NCBI GenBank assembly: GCA_016763735.1
Contig: JAESTE010000114.1
Location: forward strand, 1 to 17,151
DNA length: 17,151 nt
DNA from: Nitrospinaceae bacterium
GTDB taxonomy: Bacteria > Nitrospinota > Nitrospinia > Nitrospinales > VA-1
Direction of reading: 5' to 3'
Shown here: positions 8,997 through 14,918 of the stretch, piece by piece
Layout: every line of letters begins with the position of its first letter
Numbering within the stretch: position 1 is the stretch's first letter
Translations under genes and position numbers: made by a program
Notes under the pieces: generated by a model
Databases searched by the model: none
What the model was told of the DNA's origin: nothing
Seen by the model: the letters and a program-made list of their open reading frames with translations, nothing else

Positions 8997-9009
8997 ACAC
9001 GTGTTCATT
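8994..9009. repeat. 16-base direct repeat, left copy, at a convergent gene junction
   Basis: TAAACACGTGTTCATT matches 10910-10925 at 14 of 16 positions and contains the perfect palindrome AACACGTGTT (8996-9005). It overlaps the stop of the hydrolase gene and reaches the stop of the minus-strand LRR gene. It could be a bidirectional 3' end signal. Because the two copies bracket the LRR gene pair exactly, it could instead mark the edges of an inserted cassette. Confidence 0.5.
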
Positions 9010-9916
9010 AGTACTGTGACATGTTCGTGCCCCATTGTATAGACTTGTTCCGTAGCTTGGCGTACCGTACCGATTCTGCGCATACCCGCATGCCGGGTAA
9101 CTCGTTCAGTATCCCGAAGTGATTGAACAGGGGCTCGGGTCCGTTCAGTAGGTTCTCTGTTACGTACGTGCACATCCATCGCGTGAACCTAGTTCCGAAT
9201 GGAAGCCCAATTTTGACGGTGTACGAAGAGTAGACGACTCGGAGACGCGGAAGTGCCTCCAAGGGTGTCAGGTCCTTCACATTGGTGTGGGCAATGGACA
9301 GGGCCACCAGGTTGGTGCATGATCGGAGCGGCGACAGGTTTCTCACCAGCGTGCCCGAGAGGTCCAATACCTTGAGGCTGGTGCAGTTGCGCAGTCTTCT
9401 GATGTCGCTGAGTTGCTTGTTGTTGGACAGGTCCAGCACCTCCAGCTGGCGGAGCCTATGGAAGATTGTGGCATTTGGTATGTTGCAGTTCTTCATGCAG
9501 AGTCCGCGTAATGAGGGGGTGTCATGGTGATAAAAGTGTCCTGCAATTGACCATGTGCGGAATTCGAGTTTGTCGTTGGAGTTGATGACGGACAGGAACG
9601 CGAGAGACTTGAACTCCTTTAGCGACTCACCACTTCCGATGGGACAATCGTCGAAGAGAATGGTGTGTACCTTGTGCAGGACGGTGAACACAGAAAGGTT
9701 GCGGAACTGGTGGTGAAACTTTAGAACCCGCACACTTTGGTGGTAGTGGTGGATGCCAATGTGAGGAGGATTGATCAGGGCACGCGGACCGCATTGGTCT
9801 TTGTCTAGAAGGTAGTTGAAATACTTGGACGTGCGACGCCACCTGGACCAGTCTATGCCCCACAAATAGTCCAGTATGCTGTTCACCAAGTCGTTAGTTA
9901 GGAAGACGGTTTCCAT
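9008..9916 (-). CDS. F-box / leucine-rich repeat protein A
   Basis: 302 residues from METVFLTND. Residues 5-37 (LTNDLVNSILDYLWGIDWSR, then WRRTSKYFNYLL) fit an F-box, the helical module that binds Skp1 in SCF ubiquitin ligases. At about 135-230 lie leucine-rich repeats of 22-23 residues with the pattern L-x-x-L-D-L-S-x-T-x-V-x-x-L-S-P-L-x-x-C-T-x-L. Such proteins present a bound partner for ubiquitylation; viruses use them to remove host factors. The frame runs upstream to an ATG at 10018, but that extension is coded by the GTCGAC cluster and the F-box begins right after M35, so I start at 9916. It is homologous to the divergent neighbour: both share W-R-[RK]-T-x-x-Y-F-x-x-L-L-x(3)-QCGP. Its base composition is visibly less GC-rich than the genes around it, a sign of separate origin. 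The C-terminal 70 residues lack recognisable repeats. Confidence 0.75.
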   Translation of the reverse strand: METVFLTNDLVNSILDYLWGIDWSRWRRTSKYFNYLLDKDQCGPRALINPPHIGIHHYHQSVRVLKFHHQFRNLSVFTVLHKVHTILFDDCPIGSGESLKEFKSLAFLSVINSNDKLEFRTWSIAGHFYHHDTPSLRGLCMKNCNIPNATIFHRLRQLEVLDLSNNKQLSDIRRLRNCTSLKVLDLSGTLVRNLSPLRSCTNLVALSIAHTNVKDLTPLEALPRLRVVYSSYTVKIGLPFGTRFTRWMCTYVTENLLNGPEPLFNHFGILNELPGMRVCAESVRYAKLRNKSIQWGTNMSQY

Positions 9917-10050
9917 GGTTGATTGGATGTGTGCACGTGAAGAGTCGACACCGTGAATGTCGACCTCAACCCAAGTCGACTCCAGAGTCGACTCGGAAGT
10001 CAACATTATGTGCGGCATCGTTCACCTCGTCATTCGATCATTTGGTCAAG
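9917..10050. promoter_or_regulatory. Divergent promoter region with GTCGAC cluster 2
   Basis: These 134 bases separate the starts of the two F-box/LRR genes. GTCGAC lies at 9944-9949, 9959-9964, 9975-9980 and 9987-9992, starts 15, 16 and 12 bases apart. A near copy GGAAGTCAAC follows at about 9996-10005, and another perfect site lies over codons 1-3 of the plus-strand gene (10053-10058). No TATA box is evident. A single array between two divergent genes would let one factor control both. Confidence 0.55.
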
Positions 10051-10902
10051 ATGTCGACTCTGAACGTGTGGCACACCTCGTCCCTGGTGGCGCACATCGG
10101 GACCTTCCTCAACAGCAGGGAGTGGAACAAGTGGCGCAAGACCAACCACTACTTCGCCCGCCTGCTGGTCACACGGCAATGCGGCCCGTGTAGCATGTAC
10201 TGCCCCCCCATTGATGAAGTGCGTCGGTACGCTCGGCGTATTCGGTACCTACACTTCTCGTACGCGGATATCAACCGTAGCTCGTCACACTTTGACCTTG
10301 TCGCGGACTACATACTACAGTGTGTGAACCTGGAGGTGTTGGAGATTGAAGATATGGGTGACCGCGGCGTTCGCTGTCTGGACCTGTCAAACTGCAAACG
10401 CCTCCTCGACCTCAAGTTGGGCGGGAACCTCATCTACAAAATACCAGTGGTCTCCAAGTGTCCGTTACTGAAATACTTGCACTTGTCAGAGACATACCTA
10501 CGTGACCTGTCGCCGCTGGCTGGGTGCATCAACCTACAGGGGTTGGACCTGCGGGACGGTGCTGTCTGTGACATCACTCCGCTGGCCATGTGTGTGTCGT
10601 TGACGGGGCTGGATTTGTCAGTGACCGAGGTGGAGGACATCAGTGCGCTGGCGTCGTGCACAAACCTTCAAGAATTGAATATCGAGGGGGCTATGGTGCG
10701 GTCCGTTGCACCACTGAAAGCGTGCACCAAGCTCCGCACCCTGCGCATGACGTACCAGGCGATGCCGGCTCATATGATTGACGTGTCGTTGCTGTTGCCG
10801 TGCCCATGCCTTTCACTTATAACACTCTGTTCGTCCAGAACTGCCAACCTGCCCACGTTAGTGAAGGGTTGTAAATCACTGCTGGTTCTCGCGAACCCGT
10901 GA
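10051..10902 (+). CDS. F-box / leucine-rich repeat protein B
   Basis: 283 residues from MSTLNVWHT. Residues 9-39 (SSLVAHIGTFLNSREWNKWR, then KTNHYFARLL) form an F-box-like helical segment, and the block ending QCGP (43-46) is shared with protein A. Leucine-rich repeats cover about 95-235, for example YLHLSETYLRDLSPLAGC, GLDLRDGAVCDITPLAMC and GLDLSVTEVEDISALASC. These are 22-residue units with cysteine before the turn. The expected role is as the substrate-receptor subunit of a host SCF ubiquitin ligase. The frame continues upstream without an ATG through the GTCGAC array; ATG 10051 is the first sensible start. It is a diverged duplicate of the minus-strand gene, arranged head to head. It is more GC-rich than its partner, so the two have evolved apart or under different constraint. 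It converges on the 687-residue orphan with an 18-base gap. Confidence 0.78.
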   Translation: MSTLNVWHTSSLVAHIGTFLNSREWNKWRKTNHYFARLLVTRQCGPCSMYCPPIDEVRRYARRIRYLHFSYADINRSSSHFDLVADYILQCVNLEVLEIEDMGDRGVRCLDLSNCKRLLDLKLGGNLIYKIPVVSKCPLLKYLHLSETYLRDLSPLAGCINLQGLDLRDGAVCDITPLAMCVSLTGLDLSVTEVEDISALASCTNLQELNIEGAMVRSVAPLKACTKLRTLRMTYQAMPAHMIDVSLLLPCPCLSLITLCSSRTANLPTLVKGCKSLLVLANP

Positions 10903-10909
10903 TACTAAT

Positions 10910-10925
10910 TAAACATGTATTCATT
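10910..10925. repeat. 16-base direct repeat, right copy, at a convergent gene junction
   Basis: TAAACATGTATTCATT differs from the copy at 8994-9009 at two positions. It lies in the 18-base gap between convergent genes and runs into the stop codon of the minus-strand orphan. ATTAAA (10908-10913), a common variant polyadenylation hexamer, sits 6 bases after the stop of F-box/LRR protein B. A 3' end signal or a cassette border are both possible. Confidence 0.5.
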
Positions 10926-12984
10926 GCGCGCGTGGCCTCAAGTGTTTGTCGAGCAACCGGCCTTGTCCCAGTTCAATCCACGCGTGCACGCCCGTCCAGT
11001 AGCCTATCTGGGACACATACCACGACAACGAGGCCGGGGTGGCGCGGGTGACCAAGGCACGGGCCGCGTCCAGTTCTGTGCTCCACCCTCGGGCACACCT
11101 TGCGTCCTGGTCAATCTGCTGGTCGGCGTGCAACACCCATGGCTGGATCACGTGCACCAACTTGTCGTGGGCTGCCTCGCTAACCGCTGCTTCGTCAATA
11201 GATTCAGGGACCTTGACGTCCCACGTATCACGGGATAGCAAACGGTCGGGGCCACCGGGTGGACGCACCAAGTCGGGGTTCTGCACGTGGCGGGACAACG
11301 TCTTGAGCTGGGAGGTGAAGGGGTCTTGTACCCGGACCGTGTCGTGTCGCGCCTGGTCAGACAAGTCTTGGTCGTAGTGTCTCACGGCGTCGGTCCAGGT
11401 GTGGACGTCGGGCCCAGGCAGACTCTCCATGTACTCCAGGACAGTGCAGCGCCAATGCTCGTTCTTGGCGTCGGCGTCCACGGCCGGGTTCAGGGACGCG
11501 TGGGTGCCTTGCAGTTCCATGTGCTGGGCGTGCAGTTGGTGTTGCAGGTGCAAGAAGGCACCCATCAAGTACTTGGAGATGTCGATGGTGACGGCACCCG
11601 TGTAGAACGAACGGCGCCACCGGCTGAGCTCTTCCCCTGTGGTGCTGACCACGGCGTCCCACGCGTCTTGTTGGGTCTGCATGCGTTCCCGGGCCACGAT
11701 CCAGGTCCGTTCTTCCTCGCGCCACTTGGCCACTACAGGGTTGAGGTGGGAAAAGGTCGACACGTTCTGCAGTTCACGCAACGCCTGGGCCACCACCAGC
11801 AACCAGTCGTCCATGACCCGCATGACCGCCGCCGCCAGCTCCACCCTCAGCAGTTCAGCTGTGTGGCGGGTCACCAGCACTTGGTCCTGGTCTGACTTGT
11901 GGAACCGTGCTTGATGGGCTTCGATGGCTTCGCCCAGCTCGGTGCGGGTGCGTTGCAGGTACTGGGGCATGCCAGACAGGGGCACCGCCTGCATATTGTT
12001 GATCCAGCTCTGTTGGTATTCTGTAAGGAGGGTGTCGAAGGATTGTTGGGTGTCAAAGGCCAAGACGAACCGACGCCCGTGTGTTGTGATCTCCCCGGTG
12101 ACGGTCTGCAGCGACTGGGCCATGCGGTTGACGTCTTGGCGGATCAAGGTCAATGCCGACGCCACGATCCGCTGCTCGTACTGTGCCTGTGCCCCTGCCA
12201 CGGCCCGACGAACACACGAGGCAATGTCTGTGGCCCACTGAGGGACGGGGTGTGGCCGTGGACGAGGCGACCGAGGGCTGCTGAGTTGGGTGACCGAGGT
12301 GGTGCGCCCGTACGAACTGCGTGTCACACACACCGGGCGTGTCAGCTCCATCATGTCCGAGTGCGGTGTGCCGATCACGTCTGCCGCGCTACGTGAACAC
12401 AGCAGTGAGTGGTTGGGGCTCACGTGGGTGGTGAACAGCGACAGGCTGTCCACCCTCCGTCCTTGTATAAGTCCACGACGTTGCCCTGGCTGGATCCGTG
12501 CCCACAGGAAATTGTCAAAGGCGTTGCGAAAGGTCAACAGTTGACAGAACCGCCGGAAGAAGTCTGGTTCGTTCAACTCGGTGTCGTCAATGAGTTGGTG
12601 CAGGTGGAGGAGCAAAAACCCGGTATAGGCCTTGATCTGGCGCCGGAACCGTGTTTCGATCTCGGGGCAGGTATTGGGCATGTTCATCAGGATGTGTTCC
12701 CACGTCGCGTCAGGGTCTACGCCGGCCTGGGTCAGGTACCGTAGCAACTCCACATGAGGCTGTTCCGCGGCCACGTTGTACCGGGACTGTTCTTCGCGGT
12801 CCAGGGCCATCCCCGCCGCAAACACTGCCGCGAACCACTGCACCAAGAACGCCACCCACCGTGGCTGGGCCATGACCACTCGAGCAGGTTCCAGGGCATG
12901 ACGCACCGGGTGCACGAACGAGAAGTCTACCACCGACCCCTTTTCGTCTTCCGATTCCATGTCCACATCAATGTCCATGCTCAT
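10921..12984 (-). CDS. 687-residue orphan protein, probably helical and structural
   Basis: I do not recognise a family. The N-terminus is acidic (MSMDIDVDMESEDE), echoing the Met/Asp-rich N-terminus of the primase-helicase. A hydrophobic stretch at about 42-61 (RWVAFLVQWFAAVFAAGMAL) could be a membrane segment or a buried helix. A Ser/Arg/Pro-rich linker (about 233-249, SPRSPRPRPHP) divides an N-terminal domain of some 220 residues from a long C-terminal region rich in Gln, Ala, Leu and Trp that reads as mostly helical. No enzymatic motif or cysteine-histidine cluster is evident. Size, helicity and lack of motifs fit a capsid, tegument or scaffold component, but that is a guess. The start is firm: the ATG at 12984 opens the frame and the divergent neighbour starts 167 bases away. 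Confidence 0.75.
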   Translation of the reverse strand: MSMDIDVDMESEDEKGSVVDFSFVHPVRHALEPARVVMAQPRWVAFLVQWFAAVFAAGMALDREEQSRYNVAAEQPHVELLRYLTQAGVDPDATWEHILMNMPNTCPEIETRFRRQIKAYTGFLLLHLHQLIDDTELNEPDFFRRFCQLLTFRNAFDNFLWARIQPGQRRGLIQGRRVDSLSLFTTHVSPNHSLLCSRSAADVIGTPHSDMMELTRPVCVTRSSYGRTTSVTQLSSPRSPRPRPHPVPQWATDIASCVRRAVAGAQAQYEQRIVASALTLIRQDVNRMAQSLQTVTGEITTHGRRFVLAFDTQQSFDTLLTEYQQSWINNMQAVPLSGMPQYLQRTRTELGEAIEAHQARFHKSDQDQVLVTRHTAELLRVELAAAVMRVMDDWLLVVAQALRELQNVSTFSHLNPVVAKWREEERTWIVARERMQTQQDAWDAVVSTTGEELSRWRRSFYTGAVTIDISKYLMGAFLHLQHQLHAQHMELQGTHASLNPAVDADAKNEHWRCTVLEYMESLPGPDVHTWTDAVRHYDQDLSDQARHDTVRVQDPFTSQLKTLSRHVQNPDLVRPPGGPDRLLSRDTWDVKVPESIDEAAVSEAAHDKLVHVIQPWVLHADQQIDQDARCARGWSTELDAARALVTRATPASLSWYVSQIGYWTGVHAWIELGQGRLLDKHLRPRAQ

Positions 12985-13151
12985 GACGAGCCGCGTACCA
13001 CCTTCACGTGAGAGGATCCAACGAGTGGGGTCACCCCGTCAGAGGGGAGTGGCTGTGATGATACCACATTCTGAAGTACATGAACACTCTGTCAGTATTA
13101 AATCTATCGGGTCGTGCTCGTCCTTACCTTCCGAGGTAATCCATTGGCACT
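12985..13151. promoter_or_regulatory. Divergent intergenic region with a TATA-like box
   Basis: These 167 bases separate the minus-strand orphan from the deformylase-like gene. TATTAAAT at 13096-13103, inside a locally AT-rich stretch, lies 48 bases before the plus-strand ATG. That is a suitable distance for a TATA element with a leader of about 20 bases. GTCGAC is absent here, unlike three other promoter regions. I see no clear element for the minus-strand gene. Confidence 0.35.
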
Positions 13152-13937
13152 ATGCAGCGCACGCCTACCAGCGCGCTGAGGTTCCAGCCGTACAGCACGT
13201 CACAGAGAGCAGAGGCGAAGCTCCATGCCCCCCCGCCTCCAACACCGCAGGCAGGAGGGTGGACCCCGGTGCATCAACGACAACACACAGGGTGTCTGAA
13301 CCGGGTGTGGTCGTGGTTCGTGTACTCAGAAGTGGTGGCTTCGGAGTTTGACGACGAACGGCCAGCAGAGACCACACGCTACGCACTGAAGTCGCGCAAC
13401 GTAGCCTGGGCTTTGTTGGTCAGCGTACTGGGCATGTACTTGTTTGTGTGGGCCGTCACATACAACGACCCTTCGCCTCTGCTTTTCCGTCGGTCGCCGC
13501 CCCTCGCCGGCCCCGCGGCCTCGAAACGGGTGAGGGACCGCCTGTTGCTGAACTTGACCCGGGTCCTGGCCGAACGCCCCACCCTGTGTGGCATTGCCGC
13601 GCCCTACCTGGGGGTGTACGAACGGCTGGTCCTGTTGCGCCACGCAAACCCCGTCTCCTTGATCGAGGTGTACAACCCGTTGGTGGTCGACCCCGGCGGA
13701 GAACGACGCAACATGACCGAGAGCTCGCTGATGTGCACCCACCCGACCCCACTTACCGTGATGCGCCTGACCCGTGTACGGCTGAAGTACGTGGACGTGG
13801 AGTGGGTGGACCACGAGGTCGAGCTAGAAGGACCCGAAGCCATTTGCATACAGCATTTCCAAGACGTGTTCGAGGGGAAATGGCCTTGCGACACACCCGA
13901 GGGAGCAGACCGTGTGCCGGCCCGTCTCTTGCACTAG
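13152..13937 (+). CDS. Membrane-anchored peptide deformylase-like protein, catalytic residues lost
   Basis: 261 residues. A Pro-rich N-terminus is followed by one membrane helix at 84-103 (VAWALLVSVLGMYLFVWAVT). A domain from about 125 to 250 then follows the order of peptide deformylase motifs. Motif I is G147-I-A-A-P-Y-L (family GhGhAAxQ; the Gln is Y152). Motif II is E190-S-S-L-M (family EGCLS; the metal-binding Cys is S192). Motif III is ICIQHFQDVFEG, H235 to G242 (family HExDHxxG; H235 is kept, the catalytic Glu is F236 and the second metal-binding His is V239). E. coli deformylase reads AICIQHEMDHLVGK here, so the match around the site is close. Active enzymes remove formyl groups from new proteins. 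This one lacks two of three metal ligands and the general base, so it is probably a binding or structural protein. C195 lies three residues from the lost Cys and cannot simply replace it. Confidence 0.65.
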   Translation: MQRTPTSALRFQPYSTSQRAEAKLHAPPPPTPQAGGWTPVHQRQHTGCLNRVWSWFVYSEVVASEFDDERPAETTRYALKSRNVAWALLVSVLGMYLFVWAVTYNDPSPLLFRRSPPLAGPAASKRVRDRLLLNLTRVLAERPTLCGIAAPYLGVYERLVLLRHANPVSLIEVYNPLVVDPGGERRNMTESSLMCTHPTPLTVMRLTRVRLKYVDVEWVDHEVELEGPEAICIQHFQDVFEGKWPCDTPEGADRVPARLLH

Positions 13938-13949
13938 GTTTAGGCGGGT

Positions 13950-14134
13950 GTCGACTCCCAGACGCGTGACCCCGAGTCGACCCGTCAGTCGACTTCCAAA
14001 ACATCAGGTGTCGACTCGGAAAGTCGCGCCTCCAAAAATGTCGACTTTTGGGAATGTCGACTTTGAGGTTCTGCACGAGTCGGCGCCCCACTCGGCATAC
14101 TTTCACTTCTCCAACTTGCTTCAATTTTGTCGAC
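13950..14134. promoter_or_regulatory. GTCGAC palindrome cluster 3 (upstream of the 14154 gene)
   Basis: Seven perfect GTCGAC sites lie in the 216 bases between two genes: 13950, 13976, 13988, 14010, 14040, 14056 and 14129 (first base of each). Several are followed by a common extension, GTCGACTC[CG]GA or GTCGACTTTTGGGA, and a half-site GTCG about 16 bases on. The sites at 14040 and 14056 are exactly 16 bases apart. This is the largest of the three clusters. It ends 6 bases before a TATA-like box, so it has the shape of an upstream activating or repressing array. Confidence 0.6.
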
Positions 14135-14139
14135 TTCTG

Positions 14140-14146
14140 TATAAAA
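14140..14146 (+). promoter_or_regulatory. TATA-like box close to the 14154 start codon
   Basis: TATAAAA ends 7 bases before ATG 14154 and directly follows the GTCGAC array. A canonical TATA box acts about 25-30 bases ahead of transcription start, which would place the start inside the gene. Either translation then begins at a later ATG (M16 at 14199 or M20 at 14211 would suit), or this virus uses a very short initiator-type promoter. Confidence 0.4.
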
Positions 14147-14153
14147 CAACACG

Positions 14154-14903
14154 ATGAACCCAACGATGGATCACCCTTTCACTGTGGCCGGACTCGACCC
14201 CATGTTCACTATGGACGTGGAGTCTGCGTCGGACTACGAACCCTACCGCATTCCTGTCGAGCCCATGCACTACGACCCGCTCGTGCTGCTGGCCCCGGTA
14301 CCCTTGGTGCTGCCGGAACACCCCATGTCTACCGTGGACCCTGTCAGCCGGTCAGACAACGACTCCCCCGACCTGGGTCAACTGCCCGAGCGTCGGTCTG
14401 CCCGCGTCCCTGTGCCACGCAAACTGTTCAACATGGAGCGGAAGGCCACAACCAGAGAACTCCGTGCCGAGGACTCATCGTCGGGGTCTGAAGACACGGC
14501 CCTCCCCGAGTCTGCCACCGGACGTACCCGCAAGTGGAGACGCAACCTCTCGCGTACGACCCCGTCTGCCAAACCCTTCAAGTCTACCTACATGGTCTTT
14601 GGTACCGGTGGCATCGCCGTCCGTCGCATGGAAGCGGTGCGCAAGGCTCGGTGGGCACGTACAATAAAGTCGACGTATGTGGTGGGGATGGAGGCAGACC
14701 GTGAGTTGGCGTACAAGATCCTGGGTCGAGCACGGGTCCTGCAAGGCCACCTGCCCCCTCCATACCGCCGCTTCTTGACGGTGGTGTGCACCAAGGAGGA
14801 GTTCTCCACCCCCAGTGACGCACGCAAGGCAGCCAAGATGTTGCAAGACGCACAGGCCAACACTATGCTGCAGCACGATGCGTTTTACAGTGTTCTCAAG
14901 TGA
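14154..14903 (+). CDS. Orphan protein with disordered N-terminus and basic C-terminal domain
   Basis: 249 residues, no family recognised. Residues 1-80 are Pro/Asp-rich and probably disordered; 80-140 alternate basic (RRSARVPVPRK) with Ser/Glu-rich segments (EDSSSGSED). The last 110 residues look folded, with two similar strands, KSTYMVFG (143-150) and KSTYVVGM (172-179), followed by a helical end containing DARKAAKMLQDAQ. The high Arg/Lys content of 125-170 suggests nucleic acid binding; an acidic N-terminus with a basic core would suit a regulator or a DNA-packaging protein. KSTYxV occurs twice, hinting at a small internal duplication. Initiation at M5, M16 or M20 is possible because of the close TATA-like box. 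It lies behind the densest GTCGAC array and converges on the TBP gene with a 15-base gap. Confidence 0.65.
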   Translation: MNPTMDHPFTVAGLDPMFTMDVESASDYEPYRIPVEPMHYDPLVLLAPVPLVLPEHPMSTVDPVSRSDNDSPDLGQLPERRSARVPVPRKLFNMERKATTRELRAEDSSSGSEDTALPESATGRTRKWRRNLSRTTPSAKPFKSTYMVFGTGGIAVRRMEAVRKARWARTIKSTYVVGMEADRELAYKILGRARVLQGHLPPPYRRFLTVVCTKEEFSTPSDARKAAKMLQDAQANTMLQHDAFYSVLK

Positions 14904-14907
14904 GTTG

Positions 14908-14915
14908 TATAAAAG
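14908..14915 (+). terminator. TATAAAAG in a convergent gap, possible 3' end signal
   Basis: TATAAAAG lies 5 bases after the stop of the 14154 gene, in the 15-base gap before the TBP gene's stop. Its ATAAAA could act as a weak polyadenylation hexamer for the plus-strand transcript. Read as a promoter it would lead only to a seven-codon frame starting at 14924, so a promoter role is unlikely. Confidence 0.25.
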
Positions 14916-14918
14916 ACA

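Noticed and set aside
9917..10018. N-terminal extension of F-box/LRR protein A from ATG 10018
   Set aside because: The added 34 residues are coded by the palindrome array (repeated S-T-x-E-S-T), while the F-box begins immediately after the ATG at 9916.
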